NCBI GenBank assembly: GCA_007117185.1
Contig: SKHA01000228.1
Location: forward strand, 1-9,034
Direction: 5' to 3'
DNA: 9,034 bases
DNA from: Spirochaeta sp.
GTDB taxonomy: Bacteria > Spirochaetota > Spirochaetia > DSM-27196 > Alkalispirochaetaceae
Shown: piece after piece, positions 1-5,768 of the stretch
Numbering within the stretch: the stretch's first letter is position 1
Layout of the letters: each line of letters starts with the position of its first letter
The notes under the pieces: generated by a model
The model's database searches: none
What the model saw: only the letters and a program-made list of their open reading frames with translations
Told to the model about the DNA's origin: nothing
Translations under genes and position numbers: made by a program

Positions 1-2
1 AT

Positions 3-209
3 TTTTTTGAAGGGTGGTCCCGCGTCCCCACCCGGGACCTCTTCGACAACGCCTTCAAGGTGCAGTGGGAATTGTTCCTGCAGCACGTGGTGGACGACAC
101 ACCCTTCCGCTGGAACCTGATAGAGGGAGCCAAAGGGGTGCAGCTGGCCGAGCTGGGCCTCAAGAGCTGGCAGGAGCGCCGCTGGCTGGATGTGCCGCCG
201 CTGGGGTGA
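3..209 (+). CDS. Gfo/Idh/MocA-type oxidoreductase, C-terminal fragment
   Basis: An open frame enters from the left edge and ends at the TGA at 207-209, leaving 68 residues of a C-terminus. The visible text includes GWSRVPTRDLFDNAF, then FKVQWELFLQHVVDD, and a tail with GAKGVQLAELGLKSW ending in LDVPPLG. The motif of an aromatic/acidic helix (Q-W-E-L-F-L-x-H-V) followed by E-G-A-K-G-V-Q-L-A-E-L-G is typical of the last helices of NAD(P)-dependent sugar or inositol dehydrogenases of the Gfo/Idh/MocA family, where the 'G.....AE....S' stretch closes the C-terminal sheet domain. The Rossmann domain is outside the window, so substrate cannot be judged. It converges with mazF, with only 17 bases between stops and no obvious terminator hairpin. 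Such enzymes are common in sugar-catabolic clusters, so it may belong to a carbohydrate locus extending to the left. Confidence 0.7.
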   Translation, partial: FFEGWSRVPTRDLFDNAFKVQWELFLQHVVDDTPFRWNLIEGAKGVQLAELGLKSWQERRWLDVPPLG

Positions 210-226
210 TCCCCCGGCGACGCACC

Positions 227-568
227 TCACCCGGAGATCAGCAGCAGCAGTCGAGACGTGATTTCTGCGAGGGAGTCCGTCCCGATCCTGCCGATGAACT
301 CTATCCGGCGGGCCTTCCAATCAAGACTCTTCACCTGGTCGCTCAGCACCACCCCGCTGATCGGCCCTTCGTTCACTGCCACTTCGAAGGGATACCCTTT
401 GACGCGGGAGGTCACCGGACAGAACAAAGCAAGACCAACCTTCGCGTTGTACGCCTTGCGGGAAACCACCAGCGCCGGTCTTCGACCCCGCTGCTCGTGA
501 CCCTGTTGTGGATCAAAATCAAGCCACACAAGGTCACCCTGTTCAGGGGCATAGCCGGGCGTCACCAT
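227..568 (-). CDS. mazF: MazF-family endoribonuclease toxin
   Basis: This 113-residue protein has the full length of the MazF/PemK family. MazF toxins are sequence-specific, ribosome-independent mRNA interferases that act in the cytoplasm and are held inactive by MazE. Visible family marks are GDLVWLDFDPQQGHEQ near residues 11-26, RRPALVVS at 29-36 (holding the conserved Arg of the active site), the YNAKVGLALFCPVTS stretch at 40-54 with the conserved Thr at about 53, and KGYPFEV at 57-63. The C-terminal helix ends in SRLLLLISG, as in active members. Nothing in the frame looks broken. The ATG lies inside the end of mazE: the two genes share 7 bases (ATGGTGA), which indicates translational coupling, and GGAGG sits immediately before it. 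The family call is firm; the cleavage specificity cannot be read from the sequence. Confidence 0.93.
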   Translation of the reverse strand: MVTPGYAPEQGDLVWLDFDPQQGHEQRGRRPALVVSRKAYNAKVGLALFCPVTSRVKGYPFEVAVNEGPISGVVLSDQVKSLDWKARRIEFIGRIGTDSLAEITSRLLLLISG

Positions 569-795
569 TCCTCCAACCCGCTGGGGGCTCCCGTATCGGC
601 AGACTCATGCAGGTTCTCTGCGGTTATCCCGGAGAGTAACGTTTCGAGGTCAAGACGTCGGGGAACCACAACAAGGGTGCCGTCGTGTTCGTAGACATCC
701 ACCGCGCTTCCGTTGCTGATATTGCATTCCCGCGCAAAGGGAGCCGGGATTCGTATTCCCAGGCTGTTGCCCCACTTCTGTACTACCGTTTTCAT
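562..795 (-). CDS. mazE: MazE-family antitoxin
   Basis: This 77-residue protein has the AbrB/SpoVT swapped-hairpin DNA-binding domain at its N-terminus: MKTVVQKWGNSLGIRIPAPFA (residues 1-21) is the classic MazE start, with the K-W-G-N-S-L-G-I-R-I-P core. A beta strand VYEHDGTLVVVPRR follows at about 34-47. The C-terminal part (L-E-T-L-L-S-G-I-T-A-E-N-L-H-E, then acidic residues and a terminal EEW) matches the flexible acidic tail by which MazE wraps and blocks MazF. It is the first gene of the pair and overlaps mazF by 7 bases. GAGGG lies 7-11 bases before the ATG. MazE-MazF complexes normally repress their own promoter, and overlapping inverted repeats are present just upstream at 812-830. 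The pair reads away from the kinase gene. Confidence 0.92.
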   Translation of the reverse strand: MKTVVQKWGNSLGIRIPAPFARECNISNGSAVDVYEHDGTLVVVPRRLDLETLLSGITAENLHESADTGAPSGLEEW

Positions 796-811
796 TTCAG
801 CCCTCGGAGAA

Positions 812-830
812 ATAGTTTATACTATGTATA
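812..830 (-). promoter_or_regulatory. Probable mazEF operator/promoter with overlapping palindromes
   Basis: Two overlapping inverted repeats lie 17 bases before mazE: ATAGT-TTAT-ACTAT (812-825) and TATAC-TAT-GTATA (818-830). Read on the - strand, the same bases contain TATAAA/TAAACT, a plausible -10, with TTGTCG at 842-837 as a weak -35 (spacing 15-17). Palindromes overlapping the -10 are the usual arrangement for MazE-family autoregulation. Binding is inferred. Confidence 0.5.
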
Positions 831-886
831 TCCTTTCGACAACAATCCGATCGTCACTTCGCTGGTCAACTGAAGACACTTCCCGC

Positions 887-953
887 TATCTTTTTGTTCT
901 TTTTGAATGTATAATCGGTTGTATCGCAGGATTTTCGTTCAAATAATAAGGAG
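887..953 (+). promoter_or_regulatory. Promoter region and ribosome binding site of the PfkB-type kinase
   Basis: A perfect TATAAT -10 box lies at 910-915, with no good -35 at the right spacing (887-892 reads TATCTT), which fits a promoter that may depend on an activator. Just upstream is a tandem 9-base direct repeat, TTTTTGTTC (891-899) and TTTTTGAAT (900-908), placed where a regulator could act. A loose inverted pair, TTTGAATG (902-909) and CGTTCAAA (936-943), flanks the -10. AAGGAG at 948-953, 8 bases before the ATG, is a good ribosome binding site and fixes the kinase start. Confidence 0.55.
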
Positions 954-961
954 AACTACTA

Positions 962-2029
962 ATGGCACGATACGATTTCATGAGCTTTGGCGAGGCCAAC
1001 GTCCGCATGGCCCCTCCGGGGCACGACCGACTCGGGCAGGCGGAGGAGCTGCAGCTGGGCATCGCCGCGGCGGAGCTCAACTGCTGCGTCAATATTTCCA
1101 ACCTGAGTACCCGACTGCTGCAGCCCCAGCTCAAGACCGGCTACGTCACCAAGCTGGTGGACTTCTGGACCGGGCGGTACATCATGCAGCGGGCCCGCTC
1201 CCACGGTGTGGACATGTCCAACGTGGTGGTGGAGGAGTACGACAAGATCGGTCGTACCCGCAACGGCCTGGCGTTCATTGAGGTCGGTATCGGCCCCCGC
1301 CCCAGCTTTCAGCTCTACGACCGGGGCCACTCGGCCCTCAGCAAGATCCAGCCCGGCGATATCGACTGGAAGAGAGTGCTGGACACCCGGTGGTTTCACA
1401 CTACCGGCATTGTTACCGCCCTGGGAGAACACACCGCTACAGAGGTGGTAGCGGCGCTGAAAGCCGCCAAGGAGAACGGTGCCACCACCAGCTACGACCT
1501 GAACTACCGCCACACCCTCTGGAGCAAAGAGGACGCCCGCAGCGCGGCGGAGCAGATCATGCCCTACGTGGACGTGATCCTGGGCAACGAGGAAGACTTT
1601 GACACCATGCTGGGGATCAAAGCGGACCACACCGACGAGAACTACTCGTCCATCGACCCGGAGAACTACCGCTCTGTGGCGCAGCAGGTGATGACGGTGT
1701 ATCCCCACATCCAGGCGGTGGGCACCTCCCTGCGGGAGGTGAAGAGCGCCCTGTTGAACAACTGGCAGACGGTGCTGATGACCCGTGACGGCTTCTTTGT
1801 CTCCCGCAAGTACGAAGACATCGAGATCTACGATCGCACCGGCGGCGGTGACAGCTTTGCCTCGGCGCTCATATGGGGGCTCCTGGAGGGCACCCCCGGG
1901 CAGGAGACGATCGACTTCGCCGCGGCGTACTCCGCCCTGTGCCACACCGTGCGCAACGACTGGAACATCATCACCACCGAAGAAGCGCGGGAGCTGATGC
2001 ACGGCGGCAGCGCCCGGGTGAAGCGGTAG
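962..2029 (+). CDS. PfkB-family sugar kinase, KdgK-like; candidate ascorbate (or keto-sugar-acid) kinase
   Basis: This 355-residue protein belongs to the PfkB/ribokinase family, closest in style to 2-keto-3-deoxygluconate kinases: an early FGEANVRMAPPG (9-20) resembles the KdgK 'GE..LR..PPG' start, SYDLNYRHTLW and ILGNEEDFD lie mid-protein, and the ATP/anion-hole signature DRTGGGDSFASAL starts at residue 291 with the expected catalytic base Asp297. The C-terminal NDWNIITTEEA also fits this group. Two family positions are unusual: the usual 'GGAEANVAV' substrate loop reads AAAELNCCV (35-43), with both glycines replaced by alanine, and the usual 'GDDxxG' reads VDFWTG (66-71). It converges on the ulaG operon and has its own promoter. 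KdgK-type enzymes phosphorylate a C6 primary alcohol, the position phosphorylated in ascorbate-6-phosphate. The family call is firm; the substrate is inferred from the neighbours. A KDG kinase or 3-keto-L-gulonate kinase is possible. Confidence 0.9.
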   Translation: MARYDFMSFGEANVRMAPPGHDRLGQAEELQLGIAAAELNCCVNISNLSTRLLQPQLKTGYVTKLVDFWTGRYIMQRARSHGVDMSNVVVEEYDKIGRTRNGLAFIEVGIGPRPSFQLYDRGHSALSKIQPGDIDWKRVLDTRWFHTTGIVTALGEHTATEVVAALKAAKENGATTSYDLNYRHTLWSKEDARSAAEQIMPYVDVILGNEEDFDTMLGIKADHTDENYSSIDPENYRSVAQQVMTVYPHIQAVGTSLREVKSALLNNWQTVLMTRDGFFVSRKYEDIEIYDRTGGGDSFASALIWGLLEGTPGQETIDFAAAYSALCHTVRNDWNIITTEEARELMHGGSARVKR

Positions 2030-2050
2030 CCACCGGACCACCGGCGCCAC

Positions 2051-2094
2051 AAAAAAAGGGCATGCACCGCGCCGAAGTGGCGCGCCGCATGCCC
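2051..2094 (-). terminator. Rho-independent terminator of the ula-like operon
   Basis: Inverted repeat arms lie at 2058-2073 and 2079-2094 (GGGCATGC paired with GCATGCCC, two mismatched positions, then CGCGCC paired with GGCGCG) around the loop GAAGT. On the - strand the stem is followed directly by seven T (2057-2051), the form of an intrinsic terminator after ulaG. On the + strand no T-run follows, so it mainly serves the - strand. A second perfect 8-base inverted repeat, CCGGCGGG (2103-2110) and CCCGCCGG (2117-2124), lies between it and the ulaG stop and lacks a T-run in either direction. Confidence 0.85.
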
Positions 2095-2134
2095 TGTACC
2101 GGCCGGCGGGGACAGACCCGCCGGGTGTCTTCCC

Positions 2135-3199
2135 CTACAGCAATGAGAGGAACGGCAGGTCGTGCTCCCCGACGAAGGCGTCGTCGAACCCCCGGGGGTG
2201 CTGGTATTCCACCAGCTGCCGGTCTGTGGGGTACACGTACTTCCCGCCCACCTGCCAGATAAACGGCTGAAACTGATACTGCAGCCGCCGGCGCTTCATC
2301 TCCCACAGAACCAGAATCTCCCGGGTGTCCGCCTGGAAGTTGGTCCAGATATCGTGGTGCACCGGAATCACAACCTTTGTATTGAGCGCTTCGGCCATGC
2401 GCAGGATGTCCACCGAGGTCATCTTGTCGGTGATTCCCCGGGGGTTCTCGCCGAAGGAACCGAGAGCCACGTCAATCTGGTGATCGTTGCCGTGTTTGGC
2501 GTAGTAGTTGGCGTAGTGGGAGTCTCCGCTGTGGTAGAGGTTGCCCCCGCTGGTCTTGAACAGATAGTTCACCGCCAGCTCGTCCATGTTCTGGGGCATC
2601 TTGTCCCGCAGGGTCACACCCTTGGGCGCGGTGACCAGGCAGGTGCGGTCGAAGGATTCCAGGGCGAGGATTTCCACGTCTTTCACCTTCACGCTGACCC
2701 CCGGACGCATCACCGTGCAGCGTTCCCTGGGAACGCCCCATTTGATCCACAGGTCAACGCACGCCTGCGGTCCGATGAAGGGCACCGATTTGTCGCAGTT
2801 CTGGAGCACCGCCGCGGCCACATTCACGTCGATGTGATCGCCGTGGTTGTGAGTGGCCAGGACCGCGTCGATCTCCCGTATGGCAAACGGGTCCAGCACG
2901 AAGACGCTGTTACGCCGGTTGGGCTGCAACTTCTGCACCCCCGCCATGCGCTGCATCTGGTGCTGGCTGGTCATCATGGGGTTGGACTTGGTGCGCTTGC
3001 CGCTGCCTACCCAGAAATCCACCGCGATATTGGTGGACCCCTCGCTCTTCAGCCAGATGCCGGTGCACCCGAGCCACCACATGGCGAACGTTCCCGGCTT
3101 GACCTCTTCCTGTTCGATCTCCTCGTTCAGCCAGGTGCCCCATTCGGGAAAGGTGTCCAGAATCCAGCTGTCGCGGGTGATGTCGTCAATTTTGCTCAT
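2135..3199 (-). CDS. ulaG: L-ascorbate-6-phosphate lactonase UlaG
   Basis: The protein is 354 residues, the length I recall for E. coli UlaG, and it follows the remembered E. coli sequence closely along its whole length (start MSKIDDITRDSWILDTFPEWG, then GTFAMWWLGCTGIWLKSEG, NYLFKTSGG and NPRGITDKMTS). UlaG is a cytoplasmic metallo-beta-lactamase-fold enzyme that hydrolyses L-ascorbate-6-phosphate to 3-keto-L-gulonate-6-phosphate. The metal motif H-x-H-x-D-H is HNHGDH at 117-122; further histidines are in YHSGDSHY and PVHHDIW. The frame stays open for 17 codons upstream, but this ATG is preferred because GGAGG (3211-3207) lies 7 bases before it and it gives the family N-terminus. It is the last gene of the operon, 38 bases after ulaD, followed by a terminator. 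Without a PTS, its phosphorylated substrate must come from a kinase. Confidence 0.96.
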   Translation of the reverse strand: MSKIDDITRDSWILDTFPEWGTWLNEEIEQEEVKPGTFAMWWLGCTGIWLKSEGSTNIAVDFWVGSGKRTKSNPMMTSQHQMQRMAGVQKLQPNRRNSVFVLDPFAIREIDAVLATHNHGDHIDVNVAAAVLQNCDKSVPFIGPQACVDLWIKWGVPRERCTVMRPGVSVKVKDVEILALESFDRTCLVTAPKGVTLRDKMPQNMDELAVNYLFKTSGGNLYHSGDSHYANYYAKHGNDHQIDVALGSFGENPRGITDKMTSVDILRMAEALNTKVVIPVHHDIWTNFQADTREILVLWEMKRRRLQYQFQPFIWQVGGKYVYPTDRQLVEYQHPRGFDDAFVGEHDLPFLSLL

Positions 3200-3237
3200 C
3201 GTCTTTCCTCCGTGTGTTTCATATGCGTACGCGTGGC

Positions 3238-3897
3238 TTATGCGCCCCATCCAGCGCGGATCTCCCGGGAAAACTCCTGCGCCGCCGCGACGGGGTCTTT
3301 TGCTCCGTAGAGGGAGCGGCCGGCGATGAACGCCTTCACCGGGATCCCCCGGAACTGGCTCAGATCCTGCGGGGTGAGCCCCCCGGTTACCGAGACCACC
3401 AGCCCCATCTCCACCAGCCGGTTGATCTTCTGGAGGTCTGCTTCATCCCACCCCTTGCCGGCAGCCTGGGCGTCCCGCCCGCGGTGGTACACCGCCTGGG
3501 TCAGGCCGATATCCAGCCACTGCTGTGCGTGGTCAAAGGTCCAGTCGCCGTACAGCTCCACCTGCACATCCCGGTCAGCCCCGTAGGTTCTGGCCACCTT
3601 AAGGGCCGCCTCCATGGTGGGCACCGGGGCGCTGCAGATCACCGTCATCCAGGTTGCCCCGGCAGAGTACACCAGCTCGGCGGCAACGCCCCCGGCATCG
3701 GCAGCCTTCAGGTCCGCCAGCAGGATGTGGTCTGGCCAGCACGCCCGTACCGCCTGCACCGCTCGTACCCCCTCGGCGTAGCACAGGAGAGTACCAACCT
3801 CCAGCACGTCAACCTCGGGCCCCAGCAGGCGCGCCGACTCCAGCGCCCCGGGGGTGTCCAGGTGATCCAGGGCAACCTGTAATAATGGTCTGTTCAT
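3238..3897 (-). CDS. ulaD: 3-keto-L-gulonate-6-phosphate decarboxylase UlaD
   Basis: This 219-residue TIM-barrel protein belongs to the orotidine-5'-phosphate decarboxylase suprafamily. It would convert 3-keto-L-gulonate-6-phosphate to L-xylulose-5-phosphate and CO2 in the cytoplasm, with Mg2+. Visible active-site residues follow the E. coli enzyme: Asp11 (QVALD), Glu33 (EVGT), Asp62-x-Lys64-x-x-Asp67 (ADLKAAD), Glu114 (VELYG), His138 and Arg141 (YHRGRDAQAAG), Thr171-Gly-Gly (VTGGL) and the phosphate-binding AGR (FIAGRS) near the end. The Arg and Thr positions equivalent to E. coli Arg139 and Thr169 separate decarboxylases from the related hexulose-6-phosphate synthases, so a formaldehyde-fixing role is unlikely. 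AAGGAGAC lies 6 bases before the ATG. The gene lies 28 bases after the second permease and 38 bases before ulaG, in one operon. Confidence 0.95.
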   Translation of the reverse strand: MNRPLLQVALDHLDTPGALESARLLGPEVDVLEVGTLLCYAEGVRAVQAVRACWPDHILLADLKAADAGGVAAELVYSAGATWMTVICSAPVPTMEAALKVARTYGADRDVQVELYGDWTFDHAQQWLDIGLTQAVYHRGRDAQAAGKGWDEADLQKINRLVEMGLVVSVTGGLTPQDLSQFRGIPVKAFIAGRSLYGAKDPVAAAQEFSREIRAGWGA

Positions 3898-3925
3898 CGT
3901 CTTGTCTCCTTCATGGTGTGTGTCC

Positions 3926-4756
3926 TCATCCCTTCACCGCCCCTGCGGTCAGCCCCATGATCAGGCTCTTGGCAGCGGTAAAGGTGAAGATGAACGCCGG
4001 AACGGCGATAATGGTGGCGATAGCGGTGATGCGCCCCCACTCCGTACCGGTATCGGTGAGATACATCGAGATCGCCACCGGCAGGGTGCGGGTGAAGCGG
4101 TTGGTCAGGACCAGGCTCAGGATGAACTCGTTCCAGGCGATGCGGAAGGTGAAGATCGACGCCACCGCCAGACCCGGACCCACCAGGGGCAGGACAATTC
4201 TGGTGAACACAGTGAAGTCGTTACAGCCGTCGATTATTGCCGATTCCTCAAGCTCAAAGGGCAGCTCCATGATAAACGTCCGGAGCACCCAGATGTTGAA
4301 GGGCAGGTTGAGGGCGGTGTAGACGATGATCAGCCCCACCCTGCTGGTGAGCCCCATCCGGTTGAACAGGGTGAACACCGGCACCGCCAGGATCACCTCG
4401 GGAATCATCTTCAGCATCAGGATACCTATGATGGAGACGGTGCGTCCCCCAAAGTGCCACCGCGCCAGGGCGTACGCCGCCAGGGAGCCGAGGGATACGC
4501 TGAGGGAGGTGGATATCGCCGCCACCAGCACGCTGTTTGTGAAGAAGCGCATAAAGTTGGACCCTACCAGAACATCGATATAGTTCTGAAAGGTGGGCAC
4601 AAAGATCCACTGCGGGGGCAGCCGGAACGCATCCACGTCGAGCTTGAAGGAGGTGGAGAGCATCTCGTAGATGGGAAAGAATACCACCACCGCACCGGTG
4701 GCGATCACCACATACCGAAATGCCATGATCAGGGAGCGTCGCGTTGAAAGTGTCAT
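3926..4756 (-). CDS. ABC sugar importer permease, MalG type
   Basis: This 276-residue inner-membrane protein is the MalG-like half of a carbohydrate-uptake family-1 (CUT1) ABC importer. A first hydrophobic helix follows the short basic N-terminus (VVIATGAVVVFFPIYEMLSTSF). The cytoplasmic EAA loop, which docks on the ATPase, begins at residue 170 as EESAIIDGCNDF and continues to IVLPLV, with the invariant Gly. The C-terminus GLTAGAVKG is typical of MalG-type subunits. It starts 3 bases after the stop of the MalF-type gene, and its ribosome binding site (GGGAGG) is inside that gene, so the two are translated together. Sequence alone does not name the sugar. The downstream ulaD and ulaG suggest L-ascorbate or a related sugar lactone or acid. 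Confidence 0.92.
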   Translation of the reverse strand: MTLSTRRSLIMAFRYVVIATGAVVVFFPIYEMLSTSFKLDVDAFRLPPQWIFVPTFQNYIDVLVGSNFMRFFTNSVLVAAISTSLSVSLGSLAAYALARWHFGGRTVSIIGILMLKMIPEVILAVPVFTLFNRMGLTSRVGLIIVYTALNLPFNIWVLRTFIMELPFELEESAIIDGCNDFTVFTRIVLPLVGPGLAVASIFTFRIAWNEFILSLVLTNRFTRTLPVAISMYLTDTGTEWGRITAIATIIAVPAFIFTFTAAKSLIMGLTAGAVKG

Positions 4757-4759
4757 CGG

Positions 4760-5650
4760 TTACCTCCCTTCCTGACGGACGGCGCGCCAGATCAGCACCC
4801 CGGAGAACGAAAAGACAACCAGAAGCAGTACAACCGCCACCGCAGACGCCAACCCCAGACGCTGGCTGGTGAACGCCGTCTTGTACAGGTGCAGCGAGAG
4901 CACTTCCGTGGACACCCCGGGACCGCCAAAAGTCATGTTGAAGATAACCACCAGACTTCGGAAGGAATCGATGAGGCGCAGTACCGCTGTGAGCCCCAGG
5001 ATTGCGGCGATATACGGCAGTTTGATGGAGACCAGGGTCTGCAGATAGTTGGCGCCGTCCACCACCGAGGCCTCCATGAGGTCCTTCGGGACCCCCTGAA
5101 GTCCCGCCAGGACCAGCAGGAAGACAAAGGGCGTCCACTGCCACACGTCGGCTATGATGATGGAATACATCGCCATGTTGGGGTCCGAGAGCCACCCGAC
5201 CGGAGAGATTCCCACCAGACTGAGAAACCAGTTGATCTTGCCGTAGCTGGGGTGATACATGAAGCGCCACATGATACCCACTACCACCGGGGCGATCATG
5301 ATGGGCAGTACGTACAGGGTGCGGAAGAACCGCAGCCCCTTCACCTGATCACCTTCCAGCAGGAGTGCGAAGACGGTCCCCAGGATCAGCTCGATGATTA
5401 CCACGCTGAGGCTGAACCGGATCGTGACAAGTATGCTCTGCCGGAAGTTCTCGCTGGCAAACAGTTCCGCGTAGTTCCGCAACCCTACGAAGGTGGGAGG
5501 CTGCCGAATTGCGCGCAGCTGCCATTCAAAGAAGCTGAGGCGCACGCTCTCCACAATGGGAAAGGTGAGGACCAGCAGCAGGACCGCCGCTGCGGGGGCC
5601 AGGAAGAAATAGGCGCTGTTGCGACGACCGGGAATACCGCGTCGGCTCAT
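4760..5650 (-). CDS. ABC sugar importer permease, MalF/UgpA type
   Basis: This 296-residue inner-membrane protein is the MalF/UgpA-like half of the CUT1 importer. The basic N-terminus (MSRRGIPGRRNSAYFFLAP) leads into the first helix (AAAVLLLVLTFPIVESVRLSF); further helices include VTIRFSLSVVIIELILGTVFALLLEG and a last one near AVAVVLLLVVFSFSGVLIW. The EAA loop begins at residue 193 (EASVVDGANYLQTLVSIKLP), with the conserved Gly and the I-x-LP ending. It has the 290-300 residue size of the short UgpA-type subunits, without the long periplasmic loop of E. coli MalF. AAGGAGC lies 7 bases before the ATG. It is separated from the binding-protein gene by 118 bases holding a strong hairpin and is followed almost directly by the MalG-type gene. 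No ATPase gene is in the window. Confidence 0.93.
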   Translation of the reverse strand: MSRRGIPGRRNSAYFFLAPAAAVLLLVLTFPIVESVRLSFFEWQLRAIRQPPTFVGLRNYAELFASENFRQSILVTIRFSLSVVIIELILGTVFALLLEGDQVKGLRFFRTLYVLPIMIAPVVVGIMWRFMYHPSYGKINWFLSLVGISPVGWLSDPNMAMYSIIIADVWQWTPFVFLLVLAGLQGVPKDLMEASVVDGANYLQTLVSIKLPYIAAILGLTAVLRLIDSFRSLVVIFNMTFGGPGVSTEVLSLHLYKTAFTSQRLGLASAVAVVLLLVVFSFSGVLIWRAVRQEGR

Positions 5651-5709
5651 GGGATGCTCCTTACCGGGGGGAATGCGTGCCGGGACACGCGATCAGACAG
5701 AGGCGCGAG

Positions 5710-5739
5710 GGCGGCGACACGGGTTCCCGTGCCGCCGCC
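5710..5739 (-). repeat. Strong GC hairpin between binding-protein and permease genes
   Basis: GCGGCG (5711-5716), one A-C mismatch, then CACGGG (5718-5723) pair with CCCGTG (5726-5731) and CGCCGC (5733-5738) around a TT loop; one more G-C pair can close the stem. On the - strand it follows the binding-protein stop by about 30 bases and has no T-run after it, so it is not a full intrinsic terminator. Its position resembles the malE-malF spacing, where intergenic stem-loops protect the upstream mRNA and raise binding-protein output. That role is inferred here. Confidence 0.7.
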
Positions 5740-5768
5740 GCCCTGCCGTTTATACAAACCTTTCAGTC

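Noticed and set aside
14..694. Long + strand open frame of 226 codons across the left edge
   Set aside because: It runs across the oxidoreductase fragment in another frame and antisense to mazF and part of mazE; its Arg/Pro/His-rich text matches no family.
959..2050. 363-codon open frame antisense to the kinase
   Set aside because: A shadow of GC-rich codon bias in the PfkB gene, which has clear family motifs, a ribosome binding site and a promoter; the antisense text is repetitive Val/His/Gly-rich.
3200..3250. 17-codon N-terminal extension of UlaG
   Set aside because: The family N-terminus begins at the ATG at 3199, which has GGAGG at the right distance; the extension would nearly overlap the end of ulaD and has no ribosome binding site of its own.
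2162..3310. 382-codon open frame antisense to ulaG
   Set aside because: The opposite strand encodes full-length UlaG; this frame has no motifs and runs past two real gene boundaries.
3238..3897. Hexulose-6-phosphate synthase of the RuMP pathway
   Set aside because: Residues specific to 3-keto-L-gulonate-6-phosphate decarboxylase are kept, and the gene sits next to ulaG.
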